From contig JAQWHI010000018.1 of assembly GCA_029249445.1 (NCBI GenBank), positions 186,001 through 250,000 on the forward strand: DNA of 64,000 bases, written 5' to 3'. How positions within the stretch are numbered: the stretch's first letter is position 1; each line of letters begins with the position of its first letter. The stretch is from Crocinitomicaceae bacterium (GTDB lineage: Bacteria > Bacteroidota > Bacteroidia > Flavobacteriales_D > Crocinitomicaceae). Shown here piece after piece: positions 35,676 through 44,623 of the stretch. A model generated the notes under the pieces. The model ran no database searches. It was not told the origin of the DNA and saw only the letters and a program-made list of their open reading frames with translations. Made by a program: the position numbers and the translations under genes.

Positions 35676-37193
35676 ATGCTAGATACAGGTTTATACGAAG
35701 CGAAAACACTTTATCCATTCCAAAAAGAATCGGTAGATCAAATTCTGAAAGAAATTTCTTCTGAAGGAAAAGATTTTAATCTATTATTTCAATTGCCCAC
35801 TGGAGGCGGAAAAACAGTGATTTTTTCCGAAATAACGAAGAAATATATAGCTGACTTCAACGAAAAGGTATTGATCTTAACGCATCGAATAGAACTTTCT
35901 GTGCAAACATCAAAACAACTTTCTGCCATAGGTGTCAATAACAAAGTAATCAATAGTGAGGTCAAAGAAATTGGAGATCAAAACGAATTCCAATGCTTCA
36001 TTGCGATGGTGGAAACGTTGAATAACCGACTCAATGATGATGAAAATTTCATTAAAGATGTCGGTCTTGTTATTGTCGATGAGGCCCATTACAATAGCTT
36101 TAGAAAAATTTTTCAGTTTTATGGGAATGCGAATATTTTAGGAGTAACCGCAACACCCCTCAGCAGTAACAAAGCACTTCCGCTCAATGACAACTACAAC
36201 CGATTGTTTGTTGGAGAGAGTATTTCTTCTTTAATTGAAGGTGGATATCTAGCTGATGCTGAGTCGTATACTTACGATGTGAATTTGCACGGTTTGAAAA
36301 TTGGGTCGAATGGTGATTTTACGGTCAATAGTTCAGATGTGGTCTATGGTAATTATTTCATGCAAGAAAAATTACTTTTTGCTTATGAGGAAGTTGCTGT
36401 TGGTAACAAAACGTTGATCTTTAACTCAGGAATTGATACGTCCATACGTGTTGAGGAAACGTTTAAAAAGAGAGGCTACCCAATTCGGCACTTGGATTCT
36501 ACCTTCAGTGATAAAGATAGAAAAGAAGTACTTCGATGGTTCAAAGTTACTCCAGATGCAATTCTGACGTCTGTTGGAATTTTGACGACAGGATTTGACG
36601 AACCAACAGTCGAAACTATAATTTTAAATAGAGCAACTCGTTCTTTAACACTCTACCATCAGATGATTGGTCGCGGATCACGTCGTCTGCCAAACAAAGA
36701 CAGGTTTAAGTTAATCGACTTAGGCAATAATGTCCGTCGATTCGGTCTCTGGCAAGATTACCTTAACTGGCAGGATGCATTTCGTTTTCCTGACCGATTT
36801 TTAGAATCGCGCTTGAGCGAGGCTGAGGACCTAGAGTTTGAAGTTGAATTCGAGTTCAACAAAAAATCAAAAGAAGTATTTGAAGACCATCTTGGTACCT
36901 TAGATGCATTCAATATTAAAGAGGTGTATTACGACTGTATTGATAATGGGTACAAAGGAAAAGTGGCTGTGGATCAGTCGCTTGAGAATCATTATGAAGC
37001 TATTATGAATGTTGCTGAAGATTATTTTCATGGTCTTGAACTTATGGAGATGTTGTCTGATCACTTTGAGCATCGATTGAAACTCTACACAAAGTGCATT
37101 ACCAAAAGCACACCAAACTATTACAAGTACATTTATGAGACCTATATCCGTCAACTTCGCCAGAAGCTCAGAGCGAATCTTGAAGATGAGTAG
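35676..37193 (+). CDS. Superfamily 2 DEAD/DEAH-box helicase
   Basis: 505 residues. Helicase domain 1: Q-like YPFQKES, Walker A PTGGGKT (about residue 47), DEAH box IVDEAH, motif III TATP. Domain 2: TTGFDEP and motif VI HQMIGRGSR (about 330-337). The C-terminal 130 or so residues have no motif I know. This SSL2/type-III-Res-like class includes DNA-repair and DNA-translocating enzymes; no nuclease, methylase or other defence partner is adjacent, so I make no defence claim. Confidence 0.88.
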   Translation: MLDTGLYEAKTLYPFQKESVDQILKEISSEGKDFNLLFQLPTGGGKTVIFSEITKKYIADFNEKVLILTHRIELSVQTSKQLSAIGVNNKVINSEVKEIGDQNEFQCFIAMVETLNNRLNDDENFIKDVGLVIVDEAHYNSFRKIFQFYGNANILGVTATPLSSNKALPLNDNYNRLFVGESISSLIEGGYLADAESYTYDVNLHGLKIGSNGDFTVNSSDVVYGNYFMQEKLLFAYEEVAVGNKTLIFNSGIDTSIRVEETFKKRGYPIRHLDSTFSDKDRKEVLRWFKVTPDAILTSVGILTTGFDEPTVETIILNRATRSLTLYHQMIGRGSRRLPNKDRFKLIDLGNNVRRFGLWQDYLNWQDAFRFPDRFLESRLSEAEDLEFEVEFEFNKKSKEVFEDHLGTLDAFNIKEVYYDCIDNGYKGKVAVDQSLENHYEAIMNVAEDYFHGLELMEMLSDHFEHRLKLYTKCITKSTPNYYKYIYETYIRQLRQKLRANLEDE

Positions 37194-37274
37194 GTATGTT
37201 CTTTGCGTTGATTTTAGTGACTTTAATCAACAGATGAGCTGTGCATTTTAACCTACTTTGATTTAGGCCTTGTG

Positions 37275-37892
37275 TCAATAATTCAGTACAATATTTACCG
37301 TATCAAAAGCCGTGGTTGTTGCACTTTTAATTCCGTTTATTCCTGATCCAATTATCGAGTAATTGTACGAGTAAAGGGTGTTTCCATCGTTTGGACAGAT
37401 CAATTCTAAATCCGTAATTCCATAGAGGTATTGTTCGTTGTCGTCGCAACAATTGGGACAATCGGTTTTTCCTTCTTGCTTTGTATATCGCAATTCAGCA
37501 TTCGGGTTTGAGGTGATAAAACGCAAACGTGCCCAAGATTTTGCAGTTGTTGCGTAGTCCCTTACATTGTCCTCCTCAATGGTCATCCCAGAAAATGGAA
37601 TGCTAAAATCTTTTTCAAAATAATTGCTTTTTCTAACCGTGAGCAAATAGGATTCTACCATATTTCGCGGAAATGTAAAGGAATAGGTACCATCTGATTG
37701 GATAGTAGATGCTCCAATCAATGCGTTATTCGTTGTTCCAGCCTCAATTTCATAGAGTGCAATAGTTGCTCCAACTAGTGAGCCGCCAAATGTTTCATCT
37801 GTAATCGTGCCTTTCAGCGTAAAGTCTGCTTTTCCCTTTTCACAGGAAAATAAGATCGTAGCAATGAGCAAAAAACAAATTGGAAATTTCAT
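37275..37892 (-). CDS. Lipoprotein with carboxypeptidase-regulatory-like domain and Cys cluster
   Basis: 205 residues. Lipobox LFSC in MKFPICFLLIATILFSCEKG. The mature part begins with a beta-sandwich of the CarboxypepD_reg type (FTLKGTITDETFGGSLVGATIALYE). Later DCPNCCDDNE and LICPNDG give four Cys in a compact stretch of about 30 residues, perhaps disulfides or a metal site. I do not recognise a specific family. Monocistronic. Confidence 0.75.
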   Translation of the reverse strand: MKFPICFLLIATILFSCEKGKADFTLKGTITDETFGGSLVGATIALYEIEAGTTNNALIGASTIQSDGTYSFTFPRNMVESYLLTVRKSNYFEKDFSIPFSGMTIEEDNVRDYATTAKSWARLRFITSNPNAELRYTKQEGKTDCPNCCDDNEQYLYGITDLELICPNDGNTLYSYNYSIIGSGINGIKSATTTAFDTVNIVLNY

Positions 37893-38083
37893 TTATTTTA
37901 ATGTTGAGCGATTAAATAAAAGTAATTAATTTGATTTTAATAATGAATTTGTTGGCAGATACGATTTTATTCTGTTTTTATTTTTGAAATATTTTGAGAT
38001 TATAAACACAAAGAACACGCGCAAACTGTCGTTTTTGAGAAAGATATCTTTAAGAAAGTTACCGCTCTCACTTATTCATTTGT

Positions 38084-38091
38084 TACCTTTG
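38084..38091 (+). promoter_or_regulatory. -7 promoter element of the ettA operon
   Basis: TACCTTTG, an exact TAnnTTTG match, 22 bases before the ATG at 38114. Confidence 0.5.
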
Positions 38092-38113
38092 GTAAAATTC
38101 ATTTTTAATAGCT

Positions 38114-39799
38114 ATGTCAGACGACAAAAAGATAATATTTTCAATGGTTGGTGTGTCCAAAGATACGCCGCAAGGAAAACAAATTATAAAGAACATTTAC
38201 CTTTCATTTTTTTACGGTGCGAAAATTGGTATTATAGGACTAAATGGTTCTGGTAAATCGACAGTAATGAAAATTATTGCAGGTTTGGATGACGCCTATC
38301 GTGGTGAAGTTGTTTTTTCAGAGGGCTATTCCGTCGGGTATTTGGCGCAGGAGCCAGAGTTGGATGAGTCTAAAACGGTCAAACAGATCGTTATGGAGGG
38401 CGTTCAGGAGACAGTGGATGCATTAAAAGAGTTCGAAGACATAAACAATTCATTCATGGATGAAGATATCATGAATGATCCAGACAAGATGGACAAGCTG
38501 ATTGCGCGCCAAGGGGAGGTGCAAGATATTCTTGATTCATTGGATGCTTGGGAGCTTGATGCGAAGTTGGATCGTGCAATGGATGCATTGCGCTGTCCGC
38601 CTGATGAACAAGTTATAGAAACGCTATCAGGAGGAGAAAGAAGACGTGTGGCATTGTGCCGTTTGTTACTCCAAAATCCAGATATTTTGCTTTTGGATGA
38701 GCCAACAAACCATTTGGATGCAGAGTCGATAGAATGGTTGGAACAACATTTACAGCAATACAAGGGAACCGTGATTGCCGTTACGCATGACCGCTACTTC
38801 CTTGATAATGTAGCGGGATGGATACTCGAACTTGATAGAGGAGAGGGGATTCCATGGAAAGGCAATTACACCTCATGGTTGGAGCAAAAAGGAAAGCGTC
38901 TGAAAGAGGAGGAAAAACAAGAGTCGAAGCGACAAAAAATACTTGCACGTGAGCTTGAATGGGTTCGTATGAATCCGAAAGGCCGTCATGCCAAGAACAA
39001 AGCTCGTATTGCAAATTACGATAAAATGTTGTCCGAAGACTCCAACGCAAAGGATGCAATTTTGGAGCTTCCAATTCCCAATGGGCCGCGTTTGGGGAGT
39101 AATGTCATCGATGCGGAGCATGTTTCAAAAGGATTTGATGAGAAGCTATTGTATTCTGATTTAAATTTCAAATTGCCACCAGCAGGAATTGTTGGTATCA
39201 CTGGTCCTAACGGAGCAGGAAAAACAACCATTTTTAAGATGATCATGGATGAGCTTCAGCCTGATGGCGGTGCGTTTAAGGTCGGGGATACTGTGAAGAT
39301 TGGATATGTCGACCAGACGCACGAGGACATTCACCCAGAAAAGACTGTTTTTGATGTTGTTTCAAACGGATTGGAATATGTAGAAGTTGGTGAACAGAAA
39401 ATTAATTCAAGGGCCTATTTGTCGAAATTTAATTTCAATGGTTCGGATCAAAACAAGAAGGTAGGTGTACTTTCAGGTGGAGAGCGAAACCGCTTGCATT
39501 TGGCCATGACACTAAAAACTGAAGCAAATGTATTGTTGCTTGATGAGCCAACGAACGATATTGATGTAAACACACTTCGCGCATTAGAAGAGGGAATTCA
39601 GAACTTTGCAGGATGTGCTGTTGTTATTTCACACGACAGATGGTTTTTGGATAGAATTTGCACACATATCTTGGCTTTTGAAGGCAACTCAGAGGTATAT
39701 TGGTTTGAAGGCTCTTACACAGAGTATGAAGAAAATAGAAAAAAGCGAATGGGCGATTCAGGTCCAAAACGTATTCGTTACAAGAAATTGGTAAAATAA
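38114..39799 (+). CDS. ettA: Energy-dependent translational throttle protein EttA (ABC-F)
   Basis: 561 residues, two ABC ATPase domains without membrane parts. Walker A GLNGSGKST and GPNGAGKTT; signatures LSGGERRRVAL and LSGGERNRLHL; Walker B LLLDEPTNHLDAES and LLLDEPTNDIDVNT. An inter-domain linker of EttA type (PtIM region, EWVRMNPKGRHAKNKARI) separates them. It binds the ribosomal E site and senses the ATP/ADP ratio. The stop overlaps the next start (TAATG). Confidence 0.95.
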   Translation: MSDDKKIIFSMVGVSKDTPQGKQIIKNIYLSFFYGAKIGIIGLNGSGKSTVMKIIAGLDDAYRGEVVFSEGYSVGYLAQEPELDESKTVKQIVMEGVQETVDALKEFEDINNSFMDEDIMNDPDKMDKLIARQGEVQDILDSLDAWELDAKLDRAMDALRCPPDEQVIETLSGGERRRVALCRLLLQNPDILLLDEPTNHLDAESIEWLEQHLQQYKGTVIAVTHDRYFLDNVAGWILELDRGEGIPWKGNYTSWLEQKGKRLKEEEKQESKRQKILARELEWVRMNPKGRHAKNKARIANYDKMLSEDSNAKDAILELPIPNGPRLGSNVIDAEHVSKGFDEKLLYSDLNFKLPPAGIVGITGPNGAGKTTIFKMIMDELQPDGGAFKVGDTVKIGYVDQTHEDIHPEKTVFDVVSNGLEYVEVGEQKINSRAYLSKFNFNGSDQNKKVGVLSGGERNRLHLAMTLKTEANVLLLDEPTNDIDVNTLRALEEGIQNFAGCAVVISHDRWFLDRICTHILAFEGNSEVYWFEGSYTEYEENRKKRMGDSGPKRIRYKKLVK

Positions 39800-40023
39800 T
39801 GATGGAGTCAAATGATCCTTTGCACGGGAAGTCGCTAGAGTTTATAGTAAAACAGTGTGTAGACCGCATAGGTTGGGAACATATGGCATACCTTGTGAAT
39901 ATCAATTGTTTCAAAAATGATCCGAGCGTAAAGAGCAGTTTGAAGTTTTTGAGAAAAACACCTTGGGCGAGAGCGAAAGTTGAAAAAATGTACATCGAAC
40001 GCGTGTATCAGTTCGACAAATAA
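39799..40023 (+). CDS. VF530-family small DNA-binding-like protein (DUF2132)
   Basis: 74 residues, DPLHGKSLEFIVKQCV...GWEHMAYLVNINCF...PSVKSSLKFLRKTPWARAKVE: an almost full match to the VF530/DUF2132 pattern as I remember it. Family structures are small and helical with proposed DNA binding. It overlaps the ettA stop by one base, so it is coupled to it. Confidence 0.88.
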   Translation: MMESNDPLHGKSLEFIVKQCVDRIGWEHMAYLVNINCFKNDPSVKSSLKFLRKTPWARAKVEKMYIERVYQFDK

Positions 40024-40032
40024 GATTGAGAA

Positions 40033-41487
40033 ATGAATGTAAGGGATTTAGAGCCAAAATCAATGTGGGGACACTTTGCCGATTTAAACGACGTTCCGCG
40101 TGGGTCAAAAAAAGAGGAACGAGTAATTCAGTTTATGATGGATTTTGGAAATTCATTGGGATTGGAGACAATCAAAGATTCCATTGGTAATGTAATCATT
40201 AAAAAGCCTGCAAGCATTGGGATGGAGAATCGAAAGACCATTATTATGCAATCGCATCTTGATATGGTACATCAGAAGAATTCGAACACAGATTTTGATT
40301 TTGATTCTCAAGGTATTGACATGATTGTATCTGGAGATTGGGTAACTGCAAATGGCACTACTCTTGGTGCTGACAATGGGATTGGGGTAGCTTCGATAAT
40401 GGCTGTCCTTTCGTCTAATTCTATTGATCATCCGCCAATTGAAGCAATGTTTACAATTGATGAGGAAACGGGTATGACGGGGGCGATTCATTTGGATGCA
40501 TCTAATTTTTCAGGAGAAATACTTCTTAATTTAGACACTGAGGATGACGATGAATTGTCAGTTGGATGTGCAGGAGGTATAGATACAAATACCACTTATC
40601 GCTACACACAGGTTCCTGTTGCTCCAAATTCTCAATATTTATCAATTTCTATTCGTGGTCTTCTTGGAGGACATTCCGGGATGGATATTAATAAGGGAAG
40701 AGGCAATGCGAACAAAATGATGAATCGTGTACTTTACCATCTATTATCGATGATAGAGTTCCAGTTGGTGTCTATTGATGGTGGTAGTTTGCGCAATGCA
40801 ATTCCTCGAGAGTCGCTGGCGGTAGTCGCTATCGATCGAGAAAAGTCTGAACTATTTATATCTGAGTTCAACCGAATTGCTGGGACTATTAAGTTGGAAT
40901 ATGCTTCCATAGAGGAAGAACTTTCCATTGAGGTTACAGATGCAGTTTCAGAGGCAAAGGCTGTGCCGCAAGAAGAAAAGTTGAAAATTATTAAAACCAT
41001 TTATGCGGTTCATAACGGTGTTTTTCGGATGAGTCCAGATATTGAGGGACTTGTTGAAGCGTCTTCAAGTTTGGCTCGTGTGGTTGTTTCTGAAGGAGAA
41101 TTTTCAACACAGTCATTACAACGCAGCAGTGTAGAGAGTTCAAAAGATGACGTTGCGAATACCGTGAGAGGGCCTTTTGAGATGATGGGGTGTGGTGTTG
41201 TTCAATCGGGCGATTATCCTGGCTGGCAGCCCAATCCAAATTCTGAGATTCTCAAACTGATGTCACGTCTTTACGAGGATTCATTCAATGAAAAGCCGAA
41301 AATTAAAGCCTGTCATGCAGGTCTAGAGTGTGGTATCTTGTCCAAGCATTTGCCTAAGGTCGATATGATTTCATTTGGACCAAATATTCTTGCAGCTCAT
41401 TCTCCTGATGAAAAGTGCCAAATCTCATCTGTTCAGAAGTATTGGGGCTTCTTGATGAGTACTTTGCAGTTGATTCCTATCAAATAA
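40033..41487 (+). CDS. pepD: Aminoacyl-histidine dipeptidase (M20 family)
   Basis: 484 residues. Zinc-dependent dipeptidase cleaving Xaa-His and other dipeptides. Metal and catalytic residues lie in QSHLDMVHQKN (His, Asp), LGADNGIGVASIMA (bridging Asp) and IDEETGMTGA (Glu pair); the dimerisation lid domain lies between. Length matches PepD. It follows the VF530 gene by 9 bases. Confidence 0.94.
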   Translation: MNVRDLEPKSMWGHFADLNDVPRGSKKEERVIQFMMDFGNSLGLETIKDSIGNVIIKKPASIGMENRKTIIMQSHLDMVHQKNSNTDFDFDSQGIDMIVSGDWVTANGTTLGADNGIGVASIMAVLSSNSIDHPPIEAMFTIDEETGMTGAIHLDASNFSGEILLNLDTEDDDELSVGCAGGIDTNTTYRYTQVPVAPNSQYLSISIRGLLGGHSGMDINKGRGNANKMMNRVLYHLLSMIEFQLVSIDGGSLRNAIPRESLAVVAIDREKSELFISEFNRIAGTIKLEYASIEEELSIEVTDAVSEAKAVPQEEKLKIIKTIYAVHNGVFRMSPDIEGLVEASSSLARVVVSEGEFSTQSLQRSSVESSKDDVANTVRGPFEMMGCGVVQSGDYPGWQPNPNSEILKLMSRLYEDSFNEKPKIKACHAGLECGILSKHLPKVDMISFGPNILAAHSPDEKCQISSVQKYWGFLMSTLQLIPIK

Positions 41488-41500
41488 AAGATAGCTTGCG

Positions 41501-41722
41501 ATGGGTCAAAACAATCAGCATGAATTGATTCAGCTTGCAAATATGAAAATGCCTTATGGCAAATACCAGGGACGTTATTTAATTCATTTACCAGAGGCCT
41601 ATTTGATTTGGTACAAGAACAAAGGATTTCCAAAGGGAAAGCTAGGCAATCAAATGGAACTCATTCTTGAGTTAAAAATTAATGGATTGGAAGGCTTAAT
41701 TCATCCATTGATAAAAAAATAG
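41501..41722 (+). CDS. DUF3820 family small protein
   Basis: 73 residues with the family core MPYGKYQGRYLIHLPEAYLIWYKNKGFPKGKLG. Family members are small soluble proteins of uncertain function. It lies 13 bases after pepD and so is the last gene of the ettA operon. Confidence 0.85.
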   Translation: MGQNNQHELIQLANMKMPYGKYQGRYLIHLPEAYLIWYKNKGFPKGKLGNQMELILELKINGLEGLIHPLIKK

Positions 41723-41841
41723 CGTTATACTTTACATAAGTATATTAATCTATAAATAACTGTCTTACAGATGGTTGTGTTGTGTGCCTGGAAGTGTATT
41801 GACTGCATAATTGTAACAATTACTATTTTTTTTTAATTTTT

Positions 41842-41852
41842 TGTAACATTTC
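41842..41852 (+). promoter_or_regulatory. TGTWACATTTS box upstream of a small gene
   Basis: TGTAACATTTC, 30 bases before the ATG at 41882, closely resembles TGTTACATTTG before the XRE gene at 42153-42163. A possible shared operator or degenerate promoter. Confidence 0.35.
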
Positions 41853-41881
41853 TATCGGTAGTGCCGTTAAATAATTCTGTA

Positions 41882-42091
41882 ATGCATATTAAGAACAAGA
41901 TGAGATTTAACACTATAGATATGACAACGAACACAATTAAAGCAGCAAAATTCAAGTTGCTAAAGCACAAAAGTGCAGGAGTAGAAAGTACACTTTCAGT
42001 ATTTGAAGTTGCAAGACTAATGGATAAGGTGAGGAGAGGAGAGAATGTTTCTGAGGAGGAGCGATCTCAGGTTTTCTTTTCCATGAATTAG
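41882..42091 (+). CDS. Small basic unknown protein
   Basis: 69 residues, Lys/Arg-rich N-terminal half (MHIKNKMRFNTIDM...AAKFKLLKHKSAG) and a helical C-terminal half (STLSVFEVARLMDKVRRGENVSEEERSQV). Start codons at 41861 (GTG), 41882, 41900 and 41921 are all possible; I chose the first ATG. A terminator follows. I know no family. Lying just before an XRE regulator with a similar upstream box, it may be a small regulatory partner (inference). Confidence 0.55.
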   Translation: MHIKNKMRFNTIDMTTNTIKAAKFKLLKHKSAGVESTLSVFEVARLMDKVRRGENVSEEERSQVFFSMN

Positions 42092-42112
42092 AACATCATT
42101 AAAAAAATAGTG

Positions 42113-42143
42113 AGCCCGAACACCTTGTGTTGGGGCTTTTTTT
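42113..42143 (+). terminator. Terminator after the small basic gene
   Basis: AGCCCGAACAC and GTGTTGGGGCT form a stem with one G-G mismatch and a 3-base loop, followed by seven T. Confidence 0.8.
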
Positions 42144-42154
42144 GTAAACTATTG

Positions 42155-42166
42155 TTACATTTGTAT
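42155..42166 (+). promoter_or_regulatory. -7 element and overlapping palindromic box of the XRE gene
   Basis: TTACATTTGTAT contains the exact -7 match TACATTTG (42156-42163) and is one base from the palindrome TTACAnnTGTAA found upstream of mnmA. A regulator bound here would cover the promoter. Confidence 0.45.
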
Positions 42167-42185
42167 TAAAAGATATAGTTTACAA

Positions 42186-42530
42186 ATGTTAATTCACGAC
42201 CGGATTCAATTAATTATTAAATCAAACAAGCTAACTGCATCAGAGTTTGCTGTAAAGATCGATGTAAAACGATCCAATTTGAGTCATGTTTTGAGCGGTC
42301 GAAATAAGCCCAGCTTAGACTTTTTATCAAAAATCATTTCTACATATCCTAATGTTAACGCTTCTTGGTTAATTACAGGGGAAACTAGAGACGGAAAAGA
42401 TCTTCCGACCAAACCGTCGTCAGATCACCAGCAGGTTGCAATGCACAAGAGAGTTGATGGAGAAGGAGAGATTGATCGAATATTGATCTTTTTCAATGAT
42501 GGCAGCTTTAAAAGCTATACGCCAAAGTAG
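42186..42530 (+). CDS. XRE-type helix-turn-helix regulator
   Basis: 114 residues. N-terminal HTH: LTASEFAVKIDVKRSNLSHVLSGRNKPSLDFL, the second helix pair being recognition-type. C-terminal linker of low complexity, then a conserved-looking tail (ILIFFNDGSFKSYTPK) that I have seen on Bacteroidota XRE proteins. Probably a DNA-binding repressor or activator; the palindrome overlapping its own promoter would allow self-control. Its stop abuts the stop of mnmA with no base between. Confidence 0.85.
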   Translation: MLIHDRIQLIIKSNKLTASEFAVKIDVKRSNLSHVLSGRNKPSLDFLSKIISTYPNVNASWLITGETRDGKDLPTKPSSDHQQVAMHKRVDGEGEIDRILIFFNDGSFKSYTPK

Positions 42531-43709
42531 TTAATGAAGAATTACACCAGAAGCGATCAATTCTTTATCGATATAAAATGCTGCAAACTGTCCTGGTGTA
42601 ATTCCGCGTTGTTTTTCTTTGAATAAAACAAAGGTATCACCAGCTATATTGTGCACAGTGCATTTTTGCAGTGCCTGTCTGTAGCGAATTCTTACATCTA
42701 TTTCTTTGTTGTTCAATAGATCGCTTGTGAATCGGGAACTCACGAAGTGCATGTCTTCTTGTTTGATTTTTAAAGCCCATCTATTGAGCCCAGGATGGTC
42801 GTCGTTTTGACCTGAGTAAACTGTATTGGTGGTAACATCAGTATCAATGACAAAAGAAGGGTTTGGCCTGCCGCCGATGTGAAGTCCCTTTCTCTGACCA
42901 ATCGTATAATAATGGGCGCCTTGATGTTGCGTAACAACCTCTCCTTGGTCTGGAGTATAAGAAAAGGGTGCAGCGAGTTGTTCAATATATTCCTGTTGCA
43001 CAGGTATCCTATCGTATGCTTTGAATTTCGGCAAAGTCGCAGGAATTTCTACGATGTCGCCTCGAAGTGGAGATAATTTTTGTTGCAGGAATTGTGGGAG
43101 ACTAATTTTCCCGACAAAACAAAGCCCTTGGGAGTCCTTTTTATCTGCTGTGTGTAATCCTGCCTTTTCTGCAATCGATCGTACCTCAGACTTAAGTAAT
43201 TCGCCAATGGGAAACAATGCCATTCCGAGTTGCTCCTGACTTAATTGGCAAAGAAAATAAGATTGATCCTTATTTGGGTCCTTTCCTTGAATTAAACCAA
43301 AGCTTCCATCAGAATGCTCTAACTTTCTGCAATAGTGACCTGTAGCTACATAATCAGCTCCCAGTTCCTTTGCGGCATTTAGAAAAACATCGAATTTAAT
43401 TTCTCGATTGCAAAGAACGTCTGGATTGGGTGTTCTTCCCGCTTGGTATTCGTTGAACATGTAATCAACGATACGCTCCTTGTATTCTTTACTTAGATCA
43501 ATTACTTGAAACGGAATATCCAGTTGCTGGGCAATTAGAAGAGCATCGTTTGAATCGTCAATCCAAGGACAGTCGTCTGAAAGCGTAACTGTTTCGTCAT
43601 GCCAATTTTTCATGAACATGCCGATAACCTCATAACCTTGCTCTTTCAACAAGTATGCTGTTACACTGGAGTCAACTCCACCTGATAATCCGACAACGAC
43701 GCGTTTCAT
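42531..43709 (-). CDS. mnmA: tRNA-specific 2-thiouridylase MnmA
   Basis: 392 residues. Adds sulfur to U34 of tRNA-Lys, -Glu and -Gln. PP-loop GLSGGVDSS at the N-terminus, the catalytic Cys in [12 protein letters not shown] (about residue 102) and the second Cys in DSQGLCFVG (about 195). Length is at the upper end of normal. The tRNA-Glu(UUC) pair at 2.7 kb is a natural substrate. Confidence 0.95.
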   Translation of the reverse strand: MKRVVVGLSGGVDSSVTAYLLKEQGYEVIGMFMKNWHDETVTLSDDCPWIDDSNDALLIAQQLDIPFQVIDLSKEYKERIVDYMFNEYQAGRTPNPDVLCNREIKFDVFLNAAKELGADYVATGHYCRKLEHSDGSFGLIQGKDPNKDQSYFLCQLSQEQLGMALFPIGELLKSEVRSIAEKAGLHTADKKDSQGLCFVGKISLPQFLQQKLSPLRGDIVEIPATLPKFKAYDRIPVQQEYIEQLAAPFSYTPDQGEVVTQHQGAHYYTIGQRKGLHIGGRPNPSFVIDTDVTTNTVYSGQNDDHPGLNRWALKIKQEDMHFVSSRFTSDLLNNKEIDVRIRYRQALQKCTVHNIAGDTFVLFKEKQRGITPGQFAAFYIDKELIASGVILH

Positions 43710-43713
43710 GGTA

Positions 43714-43743
43714 CAAAATTACGACTTATTTCATTTTATCCAA
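43714..43743 (-). promoter_or_regulatory. Promoter of mnmA
   Basis: On the minus strand TTG (43741-43743), 19 bases, TAATTTTG (43714-43721), ending 4 bases before the ATG at 43709, so almost leaderless. Confidence 0.6.
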
Positions 43744-43747
43744 TATG

Positions 43748-43780
43748 TTACAATTGTAATATGTGTAATTACAAATGTAA
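43748..43780. promoter_or_regulatory. Two TTACAnnTGTAA palindromes 21 bp apart
   Basis: TTACAATTGTAA at 43748-43759 (perfect 12-bp palindrome) and TTACAAATGTAA at 43769-43780 (perfect outside the central pair). Starts are 21 bases apart, two helical turns, just upstream of the mnmA -33 element. This looks like a cooperative two-dimer operator. Confidence 0.55.
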
Positions 43781-43863
43781 TTAAAGTGAAATCAGTATTC
43801 GTTAACATTTGTTTGTCCTTTGTCCAATCTCGTAATGGACATTTTTTGTACATTCGATCTGAT

Positions 43864-44577
43864 ATGAAAACGATCCTACCCATTCTTTTTGTTTTGATCG
43901 CATTTTACGGTGCAGGGCAGAATTGCGATCGTGTTCTTTTTAGCGGACGCGTTCAAGATACGATTCGACCGCAGTCCTTTTATAATTTAATGGTTATTAA
44001 TCGCACCTCTGGGCGTGGTGTCTTTGGTCAGCCAGATGGCTCTTTCAGTGTTTATGTGAGCAATGGTGATTCCTTAACTTTATCAGTGAAAGGTTATCCG
44101 GTTGTGCAGGCGTTGATTACGGCGGACTTAAATTGCCAATGCAGAAGGCGATTTTACATTGAGGGCAAAGTCCAAGAGATTGCAGCTGTTAAAGTCCGTC
44201 CTTTGAAATCACTTCAAGAGATTAAAGAGCAGCGGGCCTCTCTTGCGCTGAGGGAGACACGATTGGTTTCGGGCATCGATGCCATGCAGAGTCCGATTAC
44301 AGCGCTTTATCAGGCTTTTTCTAAAAAAGAGAAATCAAAACGGTGGGTTGCTGAACAGGAATACAAAGACGATAAAGTGCGCATCGTTAAGGAATTACTT
44401 CGTAATTATGTGGCTTATGATATTATCGATCTTTCGGACCAGCAGTTCGAAGATTTTATCTTCTTTTTAAATGTCGATGAGAATTTTTTAAAAACAGCCT
44501 CTGAGTTGGAGTTGATTACTTTTATCAAAGATAAATATGACCATTATCTGAGTATAAAGCGTTGGGAATCGCGCTAA
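43864..44577 (+). CDS. Exported unknown protein with carboxypeptidase-regulatory-like start
   Basis: 237 residues. Signal peptide MKTILPILFVLIAFYGAGQ, then a beta-rich segment (FSGRVQDTIRPQSFYNLMVINRTSGRGVFGQPDGSFSVYV) like the CarboxypepD_reg/TonB-receptor plug-adjacent fold, and a helical C-terminal half. Common in Bacteroidota without a known role. The start at 43864 follows from the signal peptide; the frame extends upstream to 43708 without support. Confidence 0.75.
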   Translation: MKTILPILFVLIAFYGAGQNCDRVLFSGRVQDTIRPQSFYNLMVINRTSGRGVFGQPDGSFSVYVSNGDSLTLSVKGYPVVQALITADLNCQCRRRFYIEGKVQEIAAVKVRPLKSLQEIKEQRASLALRETRLVSGIDAMQSPITALYQAFSKKEKSKRWVAEQEYKDDKVRIVKELLRNYVAYDIIDLSDQQFEDFIFFLNVDENFLKTASELELITFIKDKYDHYLSIKRWESR

Positions 44578-44580
44578 AAA

Positions 44581-44620
44581 ACGGCATCCTGATTGGAATG
44601 CCGCTTTGATTTTTATTTAT
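44581..44620 (+). terminator. Terminator after the exported unknown protein gene
   Basis: CGGCATCC and GGAATGCCG form a stem with one bulge and a 5-base loop, followed by a T-rich stretch. Confidence 0.6.
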
Positions 44621-44623
44621 TTT

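Noticed and set aside
35676-37193. Helicase as part of a defence system
   Set aside because: No nuclease, methylase, TIR, Cas or other defence partner lies within several kb; neighbours are trxB, a lipoprotein and ettA. Codon use looks like that of the region.
37207-37231. Hairpin GTTGATT/AATCAAC as helicase terminator
   Set aside because: Seven AT-rich pairs, 11-base loop, no T-run; too weak to call.
41861-41881. GTG start for the 69-residue gene
   Set aside because: Possible, but it would put the start almost on the TGTAACATTTC box; the ATG at 41882 is more likely.
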